Under the pieces are notes generated by a model. That model saw only the letters and a list, made by a program, of their open reading frames with translations, had not been told where the DNA came from and made no database searches. Position numbers and translations under genes: made by a program. From Mesaphorura yosii (lineage: Eukaryota > Arthropoda > Collembola > Poduromorpha > Tullbergiidae): a stretch of DNA of 64,000 bases. Every line of letters begins with the position of its first letter. The stretch's first letter is position 1. The stretch is from assembly GCA_009869945.1 (NCBI GenBank), contig WIXG01000297.1, positions 33,430 through 97,429 on the forward strand, given 5' to 3'. This document shows positions 58,740 through 64,000 of this stretch, one piece after another.

Positions 58740-61700
58740 ATGGATCCCGTTTCAAGCGAGGCACAAAGGTGTAGGGCCAATGAGTCCTCTGATAAACGCG
58801 CTCATAGATTATCGCAGAAGCGAGCTTCTGATGCACGTCATCGGGCCAATGAGTCCTCTGACGATCGTGCTAAAAGATTATCTCAAAAACGCGATGCTAA
58901 TGCACGTCGTCGGTCGAATGAGTCTGTTGGTGAGCGAGCTCACAGATTATCTCAACAGCGAGAATCTGACGCTTTTCGTCGGACCAATGAGTCCGCTGAT
59001 GACCATGCTCACAGACTATCGCAACAGCAAGAAGTTGATGCACGTCGTCGGACCAATGAGTCTGTCGATGTCCGTGCTCATCGATTATCTCAACAACGAG
59101 ACGCAGACCAAAGGAGACGTACTGTTAGACCTCGAACTCATAAAGCAGCAGTCAACGCACTCGCTCACCTAGATGAATCTAACATTAATGAACATTACAT
59201 TGGTGCAATGACATCTGAATGTGATGGTTGTGGTGCGCTGCATTTTGGAGAGAAGCCGAGATCAGGCAAGTTCAACATTTGTTGTGCGAATGGGAAGGTG
59301 GATCTACCACCTATTATTTCTCATCCGAGAATTGTGTCATTAATTAGTGACAGGCAAAATCCCGATTATGGCCATTTCAAGCAATGTATTAGGCGCTATA
59401 ACAGCGCATTGGCATGTGCATCAATGGGTGCGAAGGTAAAGCCACCACCTGGTAACGGCCCGTACTGCTTCCGTATCCAAGGACAAGTTTACCATGTGAG
59501 TGGACCACTGCACCCACACCAGGGCGATGTCCCTACGTACGGGCAGTTATACATTCTTGATCAGGACGAGGCGTCTGACATCAGAATGGCTAACAACAGC
59601 GAATTGCACCGGCAATTGACGCTGGAGTTAAGTAATCTATTGCGCCAAGTTAATCCTTCAGTTCGGGCTTACATGATGATGTATGAAGTTGAGAATGAAC
59701 AGCGACGGCTCAATGAAGCCAGCACCCCACGAGTGGTAATGACGATAGTACGAGACACAAGGGATGATCAAAGGCGTTATAATGCGCAAAAGGTCAATGA
59801 AGTAGCCATGGTCTTCGTAAGCGAAGACGGTGAATTACCTTCGACTCGGGACTTGATAGTGTACAAAAGAAGTACAAATCGAACTGAGCGAATTAGCCTG
59901 ATTCATGGCCAACTTGATGCAATGACATACCCAATTTTTTTCCCATACGGTTTCAAGGGATTCACGGATGGCCTCGGATACTGTCAACGCACAGGTAGAA
60001 GAGGTAATATGAGTATGTTGGAATTCTACAACTACTACCTTGCTATTCGGCACTCATTTAATCCGCTTCATTATGGCGGTCGTCTGTTCCAACAGTTTGT
60101 TGTTGATGCTTACTGCAAGATTGAAGGTAGCAGGCTACATTATCTACAGCTAAATCAAAAGAAATTCCGGCATGACAAGTTAGCAAACTTGAGACAAGAT
60201 TTAGCCAATGAGCAGCCTGCTAGAATATTAGGCGGAGAAGTAGTCCTCCCTTCCTCCTTCGAAGGAAGTCCAAGAAACTACAGTCAAAGATATCTTGATG
60301 CAATGGCAATTTGTAGTAGATTTGGAAATGGTCAAGCAGACCTTTTTATTACTATAACCTGCAATCCATCATGGAAAGAAATAACTGACAATTTGCTGCT
60401 AGGCCAAACAGCTGCCGACAGACCAGATTTAACTGGGAAAGTTTTTATGATGAAATTGAAGGATTTGCTCCATGACATCTTTCAAAAGCAAATACTCGGG
60501 AAGTGCATTGCTTATATTTACTCAATTGAGTTCCAAAAGCGTGGGCTACCTCATGCTCACATATTGATCATCTTGGTAAAAGAGGACAAGTTGAAGACTC
60601 CAGAACTGGTTGATCAGGTAGTCTGTGCCGAAATCCCGGATCCAGACACCCATCCTAGACTGCATAATATAATCATGAAAAATATGATTCATGGACCATG
60701 CGGAAAATCCAACCCGATAAGCATTTGTATGCAAGATGGGAAATGCAAGAAGAAATTCCCAAAGACATTCAAAGAAGCTACAAATATTGGTCAGTCTTCG
60801 TACCCAGAGTATCAAAGACGAGACAATAAAAAATCTTATAAAGTTCGTGATATTGATGTTGATAATTCCTGGGTTGTTCCGTACAACCCATACTTATCAC
60901 TTAAATACAACTGCCATTTGAATGTTGAAATTTGCGCCAGCATCAAGTCGGCCAAATATTTATTCAAATATGTTTACAAAGGCCATGACAGAGCTCATGT
61001 AGAAATTCAACAAAATGATGAGCAGAATCCACGAGATGAAATCAAGCAACACCTTGATGCACGATATGTTGGACCTGTTGAAGCATGTTGGCGACTATTT
61101 AAGTACCCAATGCATGGTCAGTCGCATTCGGTTCAGAGACTAATTATACATCTCGAAGGACAACAAACGGTCAGGTTTGAGGATGATGTTGATGAATTCG
61201 AACTCTATCACAACGCAGAAATTGCTGCGCAGAGGAGTCACGATACTAATACTACCCTAACTGCTTGGTTCAAGTTGAATCTAGAGGACCAAAGTGCAAA
61301 CCAATATCTCTACACTGAGATTCCAGAACACTATACCTTTGTCAAGCGAGAAGGATATTACTGGAAGCGACGAGTTCAAGCATGCAAAACCATTGGCAGG
61401 ATGTACAACGTAGGCCCCAATGCGGGCGAATTGTACTATCTCAGAATGCTTCTATTACATATCAATGGTGCTACCTCATTCGAATATCTTCGTACAGTCG
61501 ATAGTGAGCTTTGTGCAACCTTCAAGGAGGCATGCATTAAGCTACACTTACTTGAAGATGACACTGAATGGGACAAATGTCTGACGGAGGCTGGTGCAAT
61601 TAAAATGCCCCGTCAAATTCGTGAACTTTTTGCGCTAATATGTGCATTCAATCAACCATCCAGTCCCCTCGCATTGTGGGAAAAGCACAAAGGTGCTATG

Positions 61701-63608
61701 GTTGAAGATTATGTCCATAAGGACTTGAACTTTCCTTACGATCGTGGGTTGCACGATATTCAAGATGTTCTTATTGGACAAGGAAAAACTTTGCACGATT
61801 TCAATCTGCCCCAACCAATTGATGTTACCGCGGCAGAGAATGAAATCGATGCACAAACTAATCAACGTGAAGCCGCCAGACGGGTTGATATGTTGAACTC
61901 AAGGCAAGCCTTAGCCTATCAAAGAATCATGGACGCCGTCAGAGATGAGAATAATCCTGATAGGCTCTTCTTTGTTGACGGACCTGGAGGTTCAGGCAAG
62001 ACTTTCCTGTATGAGACACTCTTCTACGAAGTCTCAGGGCTTCAACTACATGTAGATTGCGTAGCGTCAACTGGCATCGCAGCTACATTATTACCATTTG
62101 GTAGAACCGCACATTCTGCTTTCAAAATCCCGATTCCAATTTTTGAAAAGTCTGCCTCATCCCTGCGGCCTACATCCAAAGCTGGCAAAGCGTTATGTGA
62201 CACAAAACTAATATTATGGGATGAATGCACGATGACTCAATGGAAAGCTTTGGATTTTGTCGATAAGGTATTGCGTGAGTGTAGTGGCAATGACCAACCA
62301 TTTGGTGGTAAAGTTTTACTACTTGGTGGAGATTTTCGACAATGTTTGGTTGTAGTCCCACAAGGAAACAGGGCACAAATAGTTGGTGAGAGTATTTTTC
62401 GTTCAAAACTGTGGCCGAAATTCAACTATTTGGAACTTAGAACCAACATGAGAGTCCGTAATGATGACGGAACTCATCGTGATTGGTTACTACAAATGGG
62501 TGATGGCACACTAACATGTGATGTCCAAGAGCCCGCTGACCTTATTGAGGTCCCACCGGAAATGGTTGAACAAGGTAACCTGGTGGAGTCGATTTTTGGA
62601 AAGTACATACCTGTTGCTGATGTGAAACACCTCAGTTCTAGGGCTATATTGGCACCAAAGAACGAGGATGTGTTCAAGCTGAATAAAGATGTGCTTAATC
62701 GACTGGAAGGGCCCTCTAGAACTTATGCAAGTGCTGATAGCATTTCATCTGATAACCCGGCTGAAGCACAGGAGTACCCAATTGAATACCTTCACGGGTT
62801 AACTCCAAGTGGCATGCCATTGCACAACTTAGAACTCAAAGTTGGTGCAATTGTAATGCTACTGAGAAACTTCTGCTCAACCAGAGGTTTGTGTAATGGT
62901 ACAAGATTAGCCATTGAAAAAGTGCAAAACAACTTGATTATAGCCAATGTGCTTACTGGGCGGTCAAAGGGCCAAACAGTGTTCATACCGCGGATTAACC
63001 TGGTACCCTCGGCAGGGAATTCTCCAGTCCCATTCAAGAGAAGGCAGTATCCGCTTTCCTTGGCATTTGGCATGACGATTAATAAATCGCAAGGCCAACA
63101 ATTTTCACATGTGGGGATCTTGCTGCCCTCGGAAGTTTTCTCTCATGGGCAATTATATGTTGCATTTTCCAGAGGGCAGTACAGAGAGAATATCAGAGTG
63201 CAAGTCGTTACAAATGGTACGCAGGGCAGACTCATTCAAAACTCGAACCGTGTATTTACAAGGAACATTGTATATCGCGACGTGTTTGTTGAAGCACGGC
63301 AGCGTCTTCGAGATAGAATTCCCGCGAACGAAGTGGAAATAGATCCATTTAATGAATCACTTGACTTAGGGGACATCAACATGGACGACTGGGAAACCAA
63401 AAATGATGACGACCATCCAATGGACGAAGTCATATTTGCCAATTTATTCCCAGAGTCAGTACCCGTGAACGACTCGGTAGTCATGATTGGCTACGGACCC
63501 AATGGGGTCGAGTATGAACCAGCTCCACATCATTATACTCATGGACCACAAGTGTTCGACATTCATGGCAATTTGTTGCCAGTGAATGAGAATCGCCAAC
63601 GACAATAA
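58740..63608 (+). CDS. Helitron RepHel transposase with five N-terminal STPR-like repeats
   Basis: Single open frame of 1622 residues from ATG 58740. Residues about 12-126 are five 23-residue repeats (see repeat entry). Then the Helitron-like N-terminal domain, the HUH Rep nuclease with HAH in KRGLPHAHILI, the paired tyrosines in AKYLFKYVYKG, and a Pif1-type SF1B helicase: Walker A GPGGSGKTFLYETL, Walker B LILWDECTM, GGDFRQ, and the C-terminal block GMTINKSQGQQFSHVGILLP with YVAFSRG. It nicks DNA, transfers strands by rolling-circle transposition and unwinds DNA. No stop codons or frameshifts were seen, so it is likely functional or very recently so. Codon use is more AT-rich than in the host genes nearby. 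Confidence 0.95.
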   Translation: MDPVSSEAQRCRANESSDKRAHRLSQKRASDARHRANESSDDRAKRLSQKRDANARRRSNESVGERAHRLSQQRESDAFRRTNESADDHAHRLSQQQEVDARRRTNESVDVRAHRLSQQRDADQRRRTVRPRTHKAAVNALAHLDESNINEHYIGAMTSECDGCGALHFGEKPRSGKFNICCANGKVDLPPIISHPRIVSLISDRQNPDYGHFKQCIRRYNSALACASMGAKVKPPPGNGPYCFRIQGQVYHVSGPLHPHQGDVPTYGQLYILDQDEASDIRMANNSELHRQLTLELSNLLRQVNPSVRAYMMMYEVENEQRRLNEASTPRVVMTIVRDTRDDQRRYNAQKVNEVAMVFVSEDGELPSTRDLIVYKRSTNRTERISLIHGQLDAMTYPIFFPYGFKGFTDGLGYCQRTGRRGNMSMLEFYNYYLAIRHSFNPLHYGGRLFQQFVVDAYCKIEGSRLHYLQLNQKKFRHDKLANLRQDLANEQPARILGGEVVLPSSFEGSPRNYSQRYLDAMAICSRFGNGQADLFITITCNPSWKEITDNLLLGQTAADRPDLTGKVFMMKLKDLLHDIFQKQILGKCIAYIYSIEFQKRGLPHAHILIILVKEDKLKTPELVDQVVCAEIPDPDTHPRLHNIIMKNMIHGPCGKSNPISICMQDGKCKKKFPKTFKEATNIGQSSYPEYQRRDNKKSYKVRDIDVDNSWVVPYNPYLSLKYNCHLNVEICASIKSAKYLFKYVYKGHDRAHVEIQQNDEQNPRDEIKQHLDARYVGPVEACWRLFKYPMHGQSHSVQRLIIHLEGQQTVRFEDDVDEFELYHNAEIAAQRSHDTNTTLTAWFKLNLEDQSANQYLYTEIPEHYTFVKREGYYWKRRVQACKTIGRMYNVGPNAGELYYLRMLLLHINGATSFEYLRTVDSELCATFKEACIKLHLLEDDTEWDKCLTEAGAIKMPRQIRELFALICAFNQPSSPLALWEKHKGAMVEDYVHKDLNFPYDRGLHDIQDVLIGQGKTLHDFNLPQPIDVTAAENEIDAQTNQREAARRVDMLNSRQALAYQRIMDAVRDENNPDRLFFVDGPGGSGKTFLYETLFYEVSGLQLHVDCVASTGIAATLLPFGRTAHSAFKIPIPIFEKSASSLRPTSKAGKALCDTKLILWDECTMTQWKALDFVDKVLRECSGNDQPFGGKVLLLGGDFRQCLVVVPQGNRAQIVGESIFRSKLWPKFNYLELRTNMRVRNDDGTHRDWLLQMGDGTLTCDVQEPADLIEVPPEMVEQGNLVESIFGKYIPVADVKHLSSRAILAPKNEDVFKLNKDVLNRLEGPSRTYASADSISSDNPAEAQEYPIEYLHGLTPSGMPLHNLELKVGAIVMLLRNFCSTRGLCNGTRLAIEKVQNNLIIANVLTGRSKGQTVFIPRINLVPSAGNSPVPFKRRQYPLSLAFGMTINKSQGQQFSHVGILLPSEVFSHGQLYVAFSRGQYRENIRVQVVTNGTQGRLIQNSNRVFTRNIVYRDVFVEARQRLRDRIPANEVEIDPFNESLDLGDINMDDWETKNDDDHPMDEVIFANLFPESVPVNDSVVMIGYGPNGVEYEPAPHHYTHGPQVFDIHGNLLPVNENRQRQ
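58773..59117 (+). repeat. Five 69-bp coding repeats (23-residue STPR-like)
   Basis: Five consecutive 23-residue units beginning R-[ATS]-N-E-S, with internal RLSQ[KQ]R and ending AR[RH]-type residues. The period equals that of the score-and-three peptide repeat (STPR) DNA-binding domain of silkworm FMBP-1, and the pattern (NES ... R..RLS..R ... RR) resembles it. Confidence 0.75.
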
Positions 63609-63630
63609 AAAATATTTACAAAAATACACT

Positions 63631-63870
63631 CTGAGGTGTTCTGCAATGACAGAGCGGGTGGAGGTGGGACAATTCCTAACATGGATTAAAACAGTTATAA
63701 ATACTTTTCAGTGCTCTGGAATGACAGAGCGGGTGGAGGTGGGACAAATCCTAACAAGGATAAAATAATTTAAAATGGACAAATAAATTACAAATAAGTA
63801 ATGTACAATACTCTGCGCACTATGACAGCGAGTGGATGTGGGGCACACAAAAAACTTACAAACACCACAA
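63631..63870 (+). repeat. Tandem repeats downstream of Helitron ORF
   Basis: AATGACAGAGCGGGTGGAGG begins at 63645 and again at 63720 (75-bp period) with near identity through GGGACAA and CCTAACA. A third, diverged copy (ATGACAGCGAGTGGATGTGG) starts at about 63822. They lie in the 3' subterminal part of the Helitron. Confidence 0.75.
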
Positions 63871-63890
63871 ATATAATACTAGCCTCACTA

Positions 63891-63907
63891 GCCCGGCTAC
63901 GCCGGGC
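63891..63907 (+). other. Perfect GC-rich hairpin, putative Helitron terminal structure
   Basis: GCCCGGC-TAC-GCCGGGC, a 7-bp stem with a 3-base loop in AT-rich surroundings. Such hairpins mark the termini of many Helitrons and act as rolling-circle terminators. The exact element end cannot be set from this window alone. Confidence 0.65.
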
Positions 63908-64000
63908 AGTGTGGCCGGGTGGCTCTTCGTTTCGCGATAAAATACGCGAGTCGGGTGATACTTTGGGCCACCACAGGGTACAAAGAGTGAAATCACTCGC

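Larger units (their letters stand above)
58347..63907 (+). mobile_element. Helitron-type rolling-circle transposon, probably autonomous
   Basis: The span covers a GTAAGC donor at about 58348 (in GGAAAGGTAAGC), which pairs with the ttttcag acceptor just before the ATG at 58740, the intact RepHel gene, tandem repeats after the stop, and a perfect 7-bp GC-rich hairpin at 63891-63907. An uninterrupted 1,600-residue transposase with all catalytic motifs implies a young copy. Both outer boundaries are approximate. The hairpin is typical of Helitron terminal structure, but the sequence beyond it continues to the window end without a clear CTRR end. Confidence 0.75.

Overview
This is nuclear DNA from an animal, almost certainly an arthropod. 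Coding genes have many short GT-AG introns (often 50-90 bp) and lie close together on both strands. The conserved set (GNL1, V-ATPase subunit a, DOCK1/Myoblast city, TTC38, anillin, PARP1, class I bHLH-PAS, C2H2 zinc fingers) is metazoan. A gustatory-receptor-like gene, a bacterial-type gene carrying an intron, and many small secreted peptides fit a hexapod such as a springtail (Collembola). That placement is inference; no marker gene here proves it.

Layout. 1-5.4 kb: the 3' part of GNL1 (+), then on the minus strand a broken and an intact Streptomyces-subtilisin-inhibitor-like (SSI) gene with a chemoreceptor between them. 7.2-10.9 kb: V-ATPase subunit a (-). 13-16.4 kb: a small secreted peptide (+), a secreted ricin-type lectin (+) and a bHLH-PAS factor (-). 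17-24.6 kb: DOCK (-). 25-27.5 kb: a small secreted peptide (-) and TTC38 (-). 28-30.4 kb: a receptor tyrosine kinase whose ectodomain is a C-type lysozyme fold plus an Ig domain (-). 30.9-36.2 kb: a run of small secreted cysteine-rich peptide genes, several broken, with a C2H2 zinc-finger gene among them; its paralogue follows at 36.8-39 kb. 39.4-43.4 kb: anillin (-). 44.4 kb: another cysteine-rich peptide (+). 45.2-50.6 kb: a convergent inverted pair, a PARP1 N-terminal-only copy (+) facing complete PARP1 (-). 52-55.4 kb: a second receptor tyrosine kinase whose ectodomain is a degenerate trypsin-like domain plus an LDL-receptor class A module (+). 55.6-57.6 kb: a secreted EF-hand protein (-) and a four-helix membrane protein (+). 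58.3-64 kb: an apparently intact Helitron.

Most striking are the two receptor kinases. Their kinase domains are related (both have HGDLAARN in place of HRDLAARN and a DFGLSRQ activation segment), but each carries a different secreted-enzyme fold as its ectodomain, and each fold has lost catalytic residues: Glu35 and Asp52 in the lysozyme fold, His57 in the protease fold. This looks like a receptor family built by grafting former immune or digestive effector enzymes onto one signalling chassis, possibly to sense microbial glycans or proteases. The function is inferred; the domain architecture is read directly from open, spliceable exons. The same window holds an SSI-type protease inhibitor probably acquired from actinobacteria, an R-type lectin and cysteine-rich peptides, which gives it an innate-defence flavour.
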